Shown one piece after another: positions 35,777 to 46,303 of a stretch of DNA of 64,000 nt. The notes below the pieces were generated by a model. That model was not told the DNA's origin and ran no database searches. It saw only the letters and a program-made list of their open reading frames with translations. The position numbers and the translations under genes are program-made. Source of the stretch: Catonia carolina (lineage: Eukaryota > Arthropoda > Insecta > Hemiptera > Achilidae); assembly GCA_035578175.1 (NCBI GenBank), contig JAQMRL010000003.1, positions 96,951,969 to 97,015,968 of the forward strand. The letters are read 5' to 3'. Position 1 is the first letter of the stretch. Each line of letters opens with the position of its first letter.

Positions 35777-36179
35777 GCCAATCACAGGCAGATGAAGTGT
35801 TAAATTATTTGTACTCGATCTCCTAGTTCCGGGGCTACAAAATATATTCTGTTTCTTATCACAATTTATATAAACATATATCAGCCAATTATATAACTTA
35901 ACCATTTAAGAACAGAAGTAGATGAGTAAAAAGACACTAGTCAGCGTTATCCCCTTTGAGAGTAATGAATTTCATTACACAGCCAGATTGTGAATGAAGT
36001 GAAGGTGTCATTTGCAGAGTTGAGAATCGATGCTTTTCAGAGAGCCTGGCATGCTAATAAGCATACTTTTTAACTCAATGAAAAAGGCAAATATAAATCA
36101 CCGACTCTTCGTTTTACTCAGTAAAGCTTCTAAATGTTCAAACCAGCCTTTAAGTTGATGACCTAAACAACGACAGTAT
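35777..36179 (+). mobile_element. Rep-A copy 10, full length with 8-bp duplication
   Basis: Begins gccaatcacaggcagatgaag and ends cctaaacaacgacagtat. tttatatt occurs immediately before (35769-35776) and after (36180-36187), a probable target-site duplication. A short insertion (atttatataaacatat) lies in the leader near 35866-35882. Diverged from consensus, hence old. Confidence 0.88.
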
Positions 36180-36187
36180 TTTATATT

Positions 36188-37246
36188 TATAGAGAAAATA
36201 TTAATGTTAACAAAACAACATTTTATCAATGGTTTATTTAAGATGATAATAATAACAGGTACCACTGAGGTACAACAACGATATCTGATAAAAATGAATA
36301 ATCGTGTAATAATTTTAAAATAAAAATATTATTAGGACGTTGACTTTATAATTTTCATTTCGATTTAAAGTTATTTGAAGTAGTAAGTATAAGTTATAAA
36401 TACAGAAGTAATTTCAATGAGTTTGGTAGATGATTTATTATTTTGGCCAGATTCTTTCACTAGGAATATTAACTAGGACATAACGATAGTTACGACTCAT
36501 AGGAGTCTAGTAAAGAACGGGAGGGTAAGGGTTTGACAGAACGTAAACAGTGGTAAGATGTAAAGACATAAATCCTAACTTTTCTTCGTTGTAGGCTATA
36601 AGAGATGCTATAATAACGTCAGAAGCCAACAGATGTATGCAAGCCAGCTTCCATAGTGTGTTCAGTGTATGTTTATCCCTTGCAGAGCTGGCGCCTTGCC
36701 TTACCGAGCTTTACCGCATGTAAACAAATACGAATTACCAAACGTTACCACCAAGAACGAATTCTGGATCTTCTTATCGTTTATATTAAAAACCAATATA
36801 CATATTTAAGAAATAAAGTAAAATTTTAAATGTGTTTTTATTATAAATGACTTACTTCATAAATAAATTTAAAGGTTACAATAGATATTCAAAAACGTAA
36901 TAATTAACAATTGATTTTAATTCAATAAATAAAAAAATAATTAAAAAAAAGAGAAGAAATTAACAATGTTATTGGGGTTAATCCTTTCAGTGCCGAAATA
37001 ATAGTTAAAAGTTTGATGTAAAGGGCCATTTAATTTGAATTTAAGAGTGTGAAAAAAGTGCCAGCCGTTATTTTGAAAACTTGCAGGCGGAAGCCTGCCA
37101 TTGCGAAAAAAATTTCAACGTTACATAAAAATATAATGTCCTGTTAAAAATTAATTTTTATTGTGCTTTTTTATCGTTTTATCACTAAAAATATTCAAAA
37201 TAGTTTTTTTTAGTTTATTTAAAGGACACATCGACAGCTTGGCCAT
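36188..37246. other. Non-coding stretch with a GC-richer island
   Basis: About 36480-36760 is less AT-rich (gctggcgccttgccttaccg) and could be regulatory, but no frame or repeat is supported. The rest is AT-rich. Confidence 0.35.
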
Positions 37247-37313
37247 TAGCAACTACTATGCGGGGCCTTTCGCTTAGTAGGCTAGCGCGCTAGTCACTAC
37301 GCCACGGAGAGTG
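37247..37313 (-). repeat. Rep-C tRNA-like head
   Basis: Minus strand: ctccgtggcgtagtgactag, then cgcgctagcctactaagcg and aaaggccccg. The A-box part matches the 51.9 kb sequence (gtagcgtagtggttagcgcg) and the anticodon part matches 16.1 kb. It is truncated before the T arm, so it is a relic. Confidence 0.6.
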
Positions 37314-37730
37314 TTTCAAAATGCATTATTCTATTAACTTTTGTTTAAACGTTTTTTAGGAAATGTTCGGTAATTCGGACGTTAGCACTTAACGCATAAC
37401 TTACCGTCGTCCAATAAACCGGATGTTATCACTACGTAAAAGATATCGACGTCCTGTTTTCCGGACGTTGGTACTGAAAGGTTTAAAAGGCTTCAGTAAA
37501 CAGTAACGGTAGTATTTATTTAACATAATTTGTGATTTTCTTAGGCAGTGTCACTATGGGGTTACTTCCTCGTAGTGCAGTGTATCGTTAAACGACGAGC
37601 GTCGTCCGGCTAAACACAGCTGCGTGGGAAACATTTAAATTTAAATGAAAAACGATTTAATAAGTTTAAATTACTAATGAAAACTGTCACTATAAATAAA
37701 TAGAATAAAATTTATTTTATTAAAATATTA

Positions 37731-38335
37731 GGGGAAAGGAGCCATATATGGAATAGGGTCTTATTATGGAATACTAGTGTTTTTCCAGACAGGACGTTGG
37801 AAATCCTGATTTTCTCGCACCATTGGTTTTACCGACAGAAACAACTACCGGATTCAAACAGACCAAATACAACGTGTTTTTGTCAAGGTGATTACAATGA
37901 AGATAAAAAAAGGTGAAAAGTGGATTCAATGCTTGAGGTGTAATAATTGAAGTTATGAACTAGTATTGAAGAAATGCACTATTACTGAAAGGTTGTATTT
38001 TGTCTTTGATTACTGTAAATAAACTGATTGGACTAATACTTTGGTGCTTTAAAAACTTAGTAGGCAAATTATGTATCTATTCCAAGTATTCCAAATTATA
38101 ACCCAATGTATTCCATATTAAGATCCTATTTTATGAATTGTAAAAATAATGTCGCTAAAGAAAGATTTTTTTTTTTAAATTATAGACTATTTGTAAATTT
38201 AAGATTTTGTATTTTCTAGATGTGAAATAAACTATTGCTACAATTGATATAAAATTCACGTAATTTCAAAAAAGTCATAGAAACCCAGGAAAATGAAAAA
38301 ATGAAAATGGTATTCCATATTTGGTTCCTCTCCCC
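37731..38335 (+). mobile_element. Pogo-like (Tc1/mariner superfamily) DNA transposon
   Basis: The left end ggggaaaggagccatatatg and the right end, which reads ggggagaggaaccaaatatg on the other strand, are inverted repeats of about 25 bp. TA lies directly outside both (37729-37730 and 38336-38337), the usual target duplication of Tc1/mariner elements. The interior keeps the 3' end of a decayed transposase (separate entry). The element is 605 bp, too short for an intact autonomous copy. Confidence 0.85.
37875..38022 (+). pseudogene. Pogo-like transposase C-terminal zinc finger, decayed
   Basis: The reading gives CFCQGDYNEDKKR, then after a one-base shift EKWIQCLRCNN, a stop where W is expected, then SYEL, and finally YFVFDYCK and a stop. 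The pattern C-x-C ... W-I-x-C-x-x-C-x-x-W-x-H ... C-x-x-C is the C-terminal finger seen in many insect pogo-like transposases. Two lesions (frameshift and TGA in place of Trp) show it is dead. The identification is by motif order, supported by the pogo-type ends and the TA duplication. Confidence 0.65.
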
Positions 38336-38492
38336 TATTTTTTAAATGAAAAATTATTGACTCTATATGAAAAATATATTTAAAATTTTAATTTTGAAAA
38401 AAATATAAAATATAAGTTATTTTGTTCAGATGAAGAAGCGCCTTACCACTGATAATGATGAAATAATTGTATTTGTTTTTTTTTAGCTTTTA

Positions 38493-38694
38493 TTTGTTAT
38501 CGGGAACTGTAGATTATTGACAACTACCCAATTTGATCGCTGCTTTGCTGTATTATTTGACGTGAATTAGACATGAGTTTGAACAGGGACCCCCAGTAGA
38601 GATTGTTCACGGATGGCTGTCAGCTGGTAACCATAGAAAGTCGCTTGCCCAATCGGTGTTACTTAACAAATAATAGCGACTTACTACCAGCTGA
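38493..38694 (+). repeat. Repeat D copy 2
   Basis: Aligns with 138-340 in the same orientation: tttgttatcgggaactgtag at the start and actaccagctga at the end. The sequence after it (ctgcctgggctggccctgag) is similar to a short piece near 2400, so the family may extend a little further 3'. Class unknown. Confidence 0.75.
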
Positions 38695-38998
38695 CTGCCT
38701 GGGCTGGCCCTGAGGCCAATAAAATATTTAACATATTTCTTAAAGTTCATATGGTACGTTTGGTATTCAAATACCTACTAATTCTCATTTTTATTGTAAA
38801 AAACTTTTATCTATGACCTTCAATATCAAATCAATATTTTTCACAAATAAATTAATAAGAATAAAAGATTATTTTTAAGTTAGCAAACAAAAATTAATAG
38901 TATCTAACAAATTGAGTTACAAATATTTACAAATTTACAAAAAAAATTTATTTTTTTAATTACAAAATATTTACTTTAAATAATATTAGTCAAAAACA
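38695..38998. other. AT-rich non-coding stretch
   Basis: Nothing supported beyond the short Repeat D 3' extension at its start. Confidence 0.45.
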
Positions 38999-39223
38999 CT
39001 ACGCCTTATAGCAAATGCACCACTTTACGTTAGCAACAAAACCTTACATACAGATTTGAAAACACCACTTGTACAAAAATCCACCGAATACCTATACAAA
39101 CGCTTTCACGACAAGTCACACGAACACGAGAACCCACTGGTGCGTTCACTTTCCACCTTCCATTTACCTGATAATCCCCTTAGACGCCTTAAAAGACGCT
39201 GGAGTAGAGACCTGCTAATTTGA
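38999..39223 (+). pseudogene. Jockey-type LINE ORF2 C-terminus, open frame
   Basis: An uninterrupted 74-codon frame without a start codon reads LRLIANAPLYVSNKTLHTD at its start and PLRRLKRRWSRDLLI at its end, then TGA. The P-x-YVSN-x-x-LH and RLKRRWSRDL signatures are typical of the extreme C-terminus of jockey-clade ORF2. It is the best-preserved jockey fragment here, so this insertion is probably the youngest of the set. It has no RT core and cannot retrotranspose. Confidence 0.88.
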
Positions 39224-39371
39224 TATACAAATTTCATTCTTGGGGAGGCACCAATGGGGACCCTACCCCTCTCATGACTATCATGTCATTTACATTATAT
39301 CATAATCATCACATTTGCTTGTTGTAAAATTTTACAGTTGTAAATAAAGAATTAAAGAGAAAAAAAATAAT
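39224..39371 (+). mobile_element. 3' untranslated region and A-rich end of the jockey-type copy
   Basis: Follows the ORF2 stop directly. It contains ggggaggcaccaatggggac, then an AATAAA signal at about 39343-39348, and ends in an A-rich tract near 39360-39370, as expected for the 3' end of a polyadenylated LINE. Its 5' boundary with flanking DNA is near 38998. Confidence 0.7.
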
Positions 39372-40329
39372 ATGAATCATCTTTGTTTCAAATAAATAGA
39401 TTTTAGAAAATATATAAAAAAATCATTTATTTTTTAAATAACATCTGATATATTAATCAGATGTTTTAAATGTCAGCAGGTAAAACTGACAATACAAATA
39501 AAACTAGAATATGCCATTTTTTATTGTTTGCAGATTGAAAATTACAAATTCAGGTTACATTGTAAGTTGATGAAATCAGATATGAAAAGATAAAAATTAT
39601 GGGAACATTGTTGAAGTGCTACAATAAAAATTAAAACAACTTGTAAATAGGTTAAACATTTTTAATAATAAACAGAGTACTTAATTAAAAGAACTAATTA
39701 ATGTTTAATACATGTACAGACAGGTAATAGAACATAACGAGATGGAAAAAATGGTTCTGATTTCATATGCCATCTCGAGAAATATTTCATGACAATGATA
39801 ATTACAATATTTTGATGAATTTGATAGTTGAAGAAATTTCAATAGAAAGACAGTAGGTATTATAGAAACTGTATGACATACCCAACCTATATATATATAT
39901 ATATATATATTAATTATTACAACCATAAGAATGATGCCTAGGAATTAATAACGTAGGTAATGCCTATTTATTAACCAAGTTATGTACATTGACATATTTA
40001 ATTTGTCCAGATATTAATCGTGATCACGTACAAGGCGGTGTAGTATCTTTTGACATGTATAATGAAACAGGTAACGTATATGTCATTACATGTACATACA
40101 TGCATATGCTAACAACATGTAGTATTTCTCAATCTATCGTGAAAACAAAAAGAAAACCGAATGAATAAATTACCCTTTTAAAATGTAATTTAGGCAATTG
40201 TTTTAATTTTAACAAAGAAATCCGCTTCGCACGTGTATACGGCCAACAACTATACACGATAAAACTTCTGTAACATATTTCGTTCATAAAATTTCATGTT
40301 AATATAATCACTTTTTTTACTAACCTTTT
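39372..40329. other. AT-rich non-coding stretch
   Basis: Contains a (TA)12 microsatellite at 39888-39911 and no supported gene. The minus-strand frame at 39705-39926 ends in translated TA repeat and is not coding. Confidence 0.5.
39888..39911. repeat. (TA)n microsatellite
   Basis: Twelve uninterrupted TA units. Confidence 0.95.
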
Positions 40330-40990
40330 TATACTTCTCTTGCCTATATGAATGTATAGAAAGGAAAGTATTGTTTTCATGTCGATTTTTCGAAATCGAG
40401 TTTTCACTGGATCTACACGTTTTCAGACACTCTGAACCAGAAAAACATGTTTTTAGCTATTGGTCTGTGTGTGTGTAGAATATCTTAAGAATGAAACATC
40501 TTACGAACTTGAAACTTCTGTTAGATACTACTAGAGGACCCGACACAAACATTTTCATCAAAATCGGTCACCCGGAAGAAGTAGTTTATTCGTGTTATTT
40601 TCGTTTTTTTCGAAAACGGCTCTTACGATTTTTTTTAAAAATCGCCTCATTTATTAAATTATTTTATGCTCTACAAGATAGGGTAGGTGCCATGTCTGCT
40701 GAAATTCTTGGGGAGGTTGTTTTCTCGTAAAAATTGTTTTTTAAACGCTTTTATTTAACTTACTCTTGGATCCATCAAATCTTGCAACTTAAAATTTTAA
40801 TACTTCTACCGTATCAATATGAATCAAACTTTGCACACTTGTTTATCTTCGATGACAATACGCTGTGGAGGTGTTTGTAAAAAAAAAATTTAAAAAACGC
40901 TTTTATTTAACAATTACTTAAAACAATTAACTAAAAAGAAAAAAAATTTACAAAAAAATTACAGAAAAAAAAATTACAAAAAAATCAAAT
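40330..40990. repeat. Left part of the 41 kb composite repeat
   Basis: The sequence has the feel of a non-coding repeat, with phrases such as tgtcgatttttcgaaatcga and ttcgttttttcgaaaacgg. Two incomplete copies of the palindrome arm start with aacgcttttatttaac, at about 40743-40758 and 40895-40975, before the palindrome proper. An open frame of 79 codons (40491-40730) gives an unrecognised product and is probably chance. The left boundary is not marked by any terminal repeat I can see. Confidence 0.5.
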
Positions 40991-41317
40991 AAAAAATTTA
41001 AAAAAAAATTTTTTTAAGAAACGCTATTATTTAACAATTAATCAAAAAAAATGAACTAAAAATAAAAAAATAAAAAAATTTACAAAAAAAAATCACAGAC
41101 ATTACAGTTAAAAATAAAAGCGTGGCGCATTAATATATATAATATTTTACAACGAATATTTTACAATAAATATTATATATATTAATGCGCCACGCTTTTA
41201 TTTTTAACTAATGTCTGTGATTTTTTTTTTTGTAAATTTTTTTCTTTTTAGTTCATTTTTTTTGATTAATTGTTAAATAATAGCGTTTCTTAAAAAAAAT
41301 TTTTTTAAATTTTTTTA
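40991..41317. repeat. Long palindrome (arms about 150 bp, 20-bp loop)
   Basis: The arms are about 40991-41147 and 41168-41317. The innermost 42 bp (41106-41147 and 41168-41209) are perfect reverse complements, including aaaagcgtggcgcattaata. Outward, cacagacatt, tgaactaaaaa, aacaattaatc and aagaaacgctattatttaac all pair with small indels in A/T runs. The loop is tacaacgaatattttacaat (41148-41167). Such a structure would form a very stable hairpin or cruciform. It resembles a foldback element or a recent inverted duplication. Confidence 0.92.
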
Positions 41318-41324
41318 TAAGATT

Positions 41325-41640
41325 GTGATATGCATTTTATCGCAAAAATGTAGCTAAAAATAAAAGTTGTATAGAATTTAAAATTTTACAAATTTTATTT
41401 CAAACATTTTTTTCTATAACTCTTAGTTTGGCGGTAATTAGCGATTTTCTGTTTTTTTCTCACGAAAACGTGTAAATCGATTTTTTTTAAGATTTCAGCC
41501 TTAGCATTCATTTTACGACAAAAGTGTGTATATAATCAAATTTATAGAAAATTAAAAGATCTACAACTTTTATTTAGAGCATTTTTCTCTACCGAGCTTA
41601 GTTTAGCGTTAAAGAGGCTTTTCCGTATTTTTAAGCCGAA
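41325..41640 (+). repeat. Two-unit direct repeat beside the palindrome
   Basis: Unit 1 (about 41325-41462) and unit 2 (about 41490-41640) share the order gcattttatcgcaaaaatgt / gcattcattttacgacaaaa, then aaaattttacaaattttatt / tctacaacttttatttagag, then tttttctataactcttagtt / ttctctaccgagcttagttt, then a ggcggtaatt / agcgttaaag step. The units are diverged but co-linear, so this is an old tandem duplication within the same composite element. Confidence 0.6.
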
Positions 41641-41849
41641 CAGAGGTTGATTTTCATTTTGCGTCTTTCACTCTTAAAATCAGGTTATGTTTATTGAGGT
41701 TAGGTTTTTTGTTTATTCCTAATTTTTATTACTAATGTCAGGTTATATAGTTCAATAATTTGCATTGGCAAGAGAAAGTTATGTGGGTGTTTCACACCAG
41801 ATTTTTTTATTTTGTGAAACAAAAACCCATTTTTTGACTATTCATTATC

Positions 41850-42035
41850 AACTAAAACTGTATATTTATACAACCAGTAATATTTATATCATACGTAGGC
41901 CTATTTAATGTCCTGTTTTCGTCTTAATCGAGGACATCACCCAGGGGCAAACCCTCATCGCTGTTTTACATGAGATCTTTATTGCACCATTTTTTTAATC
42001 TTCTTTTTCAGATTTTGTGCTAGGTAATTTATTAG
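41850..42035 (+). repeat. Repeat E copy 2 (pair with 14930-15145)
   Basis: Shares acaaccagtaatatttat, tcctgttttcgtcttaatcg, gggcaaaccctcatcg and ccatttttttaatctt in the same order with copy 1. Class unknown. It follows the 41 kb composite directly, so it may be part of it or a separate insertion. Confidence 0.65.
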
Positions 42036-44037
42036 TTTAGGTACAATATACAGTTTGTAAATGGTTGCGGATACTTTTGGCTGAATTTAACTAACGTACT
42101 CGTATACTAATTTTATTCTAAAAATATATCTACCAACCTTTTACTACAAGAAAAATAGTTTTACGTCTCAGTTTTACAAAACTATATTAACAGGAAATTT
42201 TATTTTTTATACTTATGATGTTTTATGAAACTAAGTAATAAATAACGTTTTTAAAGATACTTTTTCATAACAGACAAGTAGTACAAATTTGTATCGTAAA
42301 ATGCGACACTAATGTTGGAATAATAAACTACTTAAAAGAAATTAAGAAAAATCCGGTTGCACTATTAATTTTTATAAAGAAAATTAATTTTAAATCCTTT
42401 TTCTTGGAAAGCACCGTTAACATTTTCACACGGCTTTATATAAAAATGTGTACGGTATTCAAAGACGTTTTTTTTCCTATTGTCCACAATATAACATTTC
42501 TATAAGCGGAGCCGGAGAGAAAAAATAAATTGGTTTTCTTATAAAAAAAGTATATAAAATTTGCAATTTCTTGGCTAAGTGAGGACAATAGTATAAAAGT
42601 CCTTGATAGTATTCAAGTGTTATTAGATGTCCGATCATAGAACCTATTCATTCTGTATAACATATATATGTGTGTATGTGTGTTTGTGTGAGCGTATACA
42701 AGGTACAAAAGATTCCAGAAAAATACATGTAATCCTGGAAAATTCAAAGAAAAATTCTAAAAATAAATTTCTTTATGATATAGACAATTCAGGTCAATTA
42801 AAGATTTTTTATTATTTTATTACGTTTGTTTATAAAACGTAAACAATTAAAGAGTACAAAATTTAAATGAATAAAAATTTTCAAAAAGAAAAAATTATTA
42901 ACTTTGTTTTTATCCTAGATATTATCAGAGAAAGTACTGTAGTATTTACAGTAATAGCATAGGCGCGCAAGCAAAGCGCACAAGGTTGGCAAGCACATTT
43001 ATCTTGGAAGCTTCTGACAGGTCCTAATCATAACTGACGTCACTGTTTCCCCTTCCTCTAACCCACACCCGTTACCTACCACCCCTTAATACGCGCACCC
43101 CCGCTTTTTGCAGACCTGTCAAAATTACTTTACACTAATGCAATACTACCACCAGCTTTTATTGCAATTTTATGAAAGGTTGTATGAATGAGGGGTAGGT
43201 ACTGGAAAGAGGGTGCAAAAAAAAAATAGTGGAAGAATCATTTTGGGGGAGGTTGTTAGGAATTGCTTATATTATTATCAAGTCTATCCGATTCATATAT
43301 TTGAATTAATTCATTATAAAAATATAATAAAGAAAAAATTAAACATCATGGTTTAAAAAGTTTCAAGAAGTTTACCCGTGATCAAACTTTTGATAAAAAT
43401 ACGATACAAATAAATTCAATTATTTTAAAAAAGAAATAAATACACTTTTATTTTATTCTGAGTAGCGATAATTCGTTACCAAGTAAAGTAATTGCGGACT
43501 TTTCTGGACGCCCGTCACCAACTGTAACGATTTTTTTGAAATTGATACTTTTTTGGGTGCTGACTCCGAATATGAACTTACTTCCCCGCAAATCACCATG
43601 AAATTAGTTATAATCCCTTTTCTATCATGTACCGACATAATCTCACTTTTTCGTATATATTTCAATTTTGCGCATCATATTACACAGCCCACATTCTCAC
43701 CATTCCTTGCCTGTAGGCTTTTATCCTTTTTTTCGTCCACCCGGTTGTCCGTTTTTGCTTTTCATGAAACCCCCCAAAGTCAGTAACGTAATCTCTGGAT
43801 TAGGGTTCGATTCAATAGCTTTTATCGGTTTATTCCAATTTTCTGAATATCTCTATGTACTAACTTTTTTTTTTTTGAATAACTGTAAATCTACGATCTG
43901 CTCTCATAGAACAATGAGTAGATGTGTTGTAAGTATAAATCTTGAGTAAGTAATACCCCTTGGTATTACTCTATAAAATTTCCCATTTTGTTGAATTGAT
44001 CTTGCCAGGAATGTAAAATAAATTACACAATCACATA
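42036..44037. other. Non-coding stretch with a GC-richer patch
   Basis: AT-rich except for about 42955-43220, which includes aggcgcgcaagcaaagcgca and an ATF/CRE site (separate entry). At 43490-43700 the text (gggtgctgactccgaatatg) resembles repetitive insect non-coding DNA that I cannot classify. Overlapping frames there on both strands are probably chance. Confidence 0.4.
43035..43042. promoter_or_regulatory. CRE/ATF palindrome tgacgtca
   Basis: A perfect tgacgtca site, the consensus bound by CREB/ATF bZIP factors, inside a GC-richer patch (42955-43220). An 8-bp match can be fortuitous and no gene is attached. Confidence 0.25.
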
Positions 44038-44408
44038 TTAAAATAAATCTGTAGGGTGTAGTCTGCATAGTCTTCTGTGTGTTCCACTGTTGTCTAGGAG
44101 ATTGATGGCTTCTGGATTCTGATGATTTTCAAGTCTTGTTTGGTAACTGGTGCAAAATTTCTGTATAGCTTCGTGTACCGTGGGAGTGTTCGTGTCTCTG
44201 TGCAATATAGTGTTGGATATGTACCAAGGTGAGTCCATGATGTTTCGAAGTATTTTTGACTGAAACCGTTGAATTATTTCAATGTTACTGTGACTTGCTG
44301 TGCCCCAGAGTTGTATCCCATATGTCCACACAGGTTTAAGTACAGTTTTATAAATTAACAATTTGTTTTGTGCCGATAATTTGGATTTTCCATTAACTAT
44401 GTACTAAC
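44038..44408 (-). pseudogene. Jockey-type LINE ORF2 C-terminal region, long open frame
   Basis: Minus strand. From about 44394 the frame is open through NGKSKLSAQNKLLIYKTVL, then KPVWTYGIQLWGTASHSN, IIQRFQSKILRNIMDSPWYI, and ends near LLDNSGTHRRLCRLHPTDLF. The KP-W-YGIQLWG-TAS and PWYISN motifs identify jockey-clade ORF2 downstream of the reverse transcriptase core. The 107-codon ORF beginning at an internal ATG is part of this. The RT catalytic part is absent, so it is a 5'-truncated insertion, but it has remained free of stops for about 120 codons and is therefore fairly young. Confidence 0.9.
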
Positions 44409-45557
44409 TTAGTGGTAAATTAGGTCTATTGCTTTGTTTAGCGTTTTAAAATATATATAACTGAAAATTTCATTATCTTCATACATAAAACAATAACGAA
44501 TGGAATGAAAGTAAAAAAGAAAATCATTTTCACATCATTTAGGAAGAATCCTAGACAACAAAACGAATGGTTGCGAATTATATTAAAGATCCGGGACTAG
44601 GCTTTAAAAAATATTTACTTAGTGCAAAACTAAAATAATGAACAAACAGTTAGAATGTGAATACAAAAAGTGAATGAAAGAAAAATTTTATGATGTGTCA
44701 AGATAAAATAAATAATCTATGTACGATAAAATATATTATGTATTTATTCATACGTATAAATAAATATACAATAAATATCACGTCAGAATGACATAGTATA
44801 GCATGCAGTAGGTTTTATGTAAAAACTATTTTGCATAATTACACTTTATTGTTTTGACTATTACAACAATCTATTTATGTAATTAATATAATAAATTAAA
44901 AACGAGACACATTTCCGCAAAAGGATACGGCTGGAAATGATCCAGAAATTCAATTAAGTGGTCAACATTAGAAAATCAAAATAATTACATCGAAATGTTC
45001 TCATTCGTTTTATTTATAACTTACGGATGAACTAGAAATAAAGGAGTTAAAACATATACCCTTAACCGTTAAATTTTAAAATCATAATTACTATAATTAT
45101 ATTTATGCAGAAGAATAATTAAGTACACGAGGCGTTTATTCTTAATTTATTGTATTAAAATTATACGAACATGAAATATACACGAATATAGATATAAAAT
45201 ACTAAAAAAATATTAGAAGGCTTATAATACTAAATGATGTAGGTTACAAATTTGTTTTATTTTTAACCATTCATAATATCCTCCAAGAAAATAGCCGTTC
45301 TGCGGTAACTAACAACAACCGCAAAAAGCATCACGTAAATTACAGTTAAAATACTGGTTAATATTATTTTGTACGTAGATTATTTTCCGCATTTCTGAAA
45401 CGTAATTTAAGTAGCCGACTTTCAAAATTTCCGTTAGTTCTAGCCTATAAAACTTAAAAAAAACCATATTTATATACGTGATGTACAAAAATAATAGTAT
45501 ACTAGCTTCAGTTTAATTTATTTATTTCCCTGATTTTAGTAAACAATTTACATTCTT
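44409..45557. other. AT-rich non-coding stretch
   Basis: No supported gene or repeat. Confidence 0.5.
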
Positions 45558-45565
45558 AGTTATCA

Positions 45566-45955
45566 CCACCATAACAGGCAGGTGGAGTGTTAAATTATTT
45601 GCACTCGATCTGCTAGTTCCAGGGCAACAAAAAAAGTTCTGTTTCTTTTCACATGGCCAACCAATTATATGACTGAAGCATTTAAGAACAGAAAAGGTAG
45701 AGGTGTAAAAAAACTAGTCAAAGTTATCGCCTCTGAGAGTAATGAGTTTCATTATACAGCCAAACCCTGTGGAATGAAGTGAAGATCTCATTTGCAGAGT
45801 CGAAAATATGTGCTTTTCAGAGGGCCCGGCATGCTGATAAGTGGACTTTTCCACTCAGTGAGGAAGGCAATTGTAAACCACCTCACTCCTCGTTTTACTT
45901 CGTAAAACTTCTACAGGTTCAAACCAGCCTTTCGGCTGATGACCTAAGAAACAAC
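45566..45955 (+). mobile_element. Rep-A copy 11, full length with 8-bp duplication
   Basis: Begins ccaccataacaggcaggtgg and ends cctaagaaacaac, flanked by agttatca at 45558-45565 and 45956-45963. Leader of the gcactcgatctgctagttcc type. The internal frame continues from 45779 to 45970 (63 codons), matching the frame in copies 8 and 15. Confidence 0.93.
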
Positions 45956-46303
45956 AGTTATCAATTTTAAAAGTAATACATAAATAATCTGATGACAGAT
46001 TGTTACGTTTTTATCATCTTAAAAACAAGTGGTAATAAATTGTATGCTTACTTTTTCTAGGTTATCTCTACCAGAATATACAAATCAACTTTTTAGAATT
46101 GTAGTGTTTTGGGAAGGTATAGGCTAGTATTAATATATACTGCTTATTAGTTGCCATTTTTTAGTTTTTAGACGCAAGCGATCGAAGTGTAAAATATTGT
46201 CTTACTGATCAACGACTACGGAATAATTGTGCCAAATTTGAGCTTTTTATGTGATAGGGAAGTTTGAGAATTTGTGATGAACGGGTAAGTTTTCGTGTAT
46301 ATA

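Noticed and set aside
39705..39926. Minus-strand 73-codon frame as a gene
   Set aside because: Its first part is translated from a (TA)n microsatellite and the rest has no motif.
40491..40730. 79-codon frame inside the 41 kb composite as a protein gene
   Set aside because: No recognisable product and no supporting structure; the region reads as non-coding repeat.
43453..43949. Three overlapping frames of 70-93 codons on both strands as coding
   Set aside because: They overlap on opposite strands, products are low-complexity or hydrophobic without motifs, and the text looks like non-coding repeat.
44038..44361. 107-codon frame as an intact host protein
   Set aside because: It is the C-terminal part of jockey-type ORF2 with no catalytic core and no proper start.
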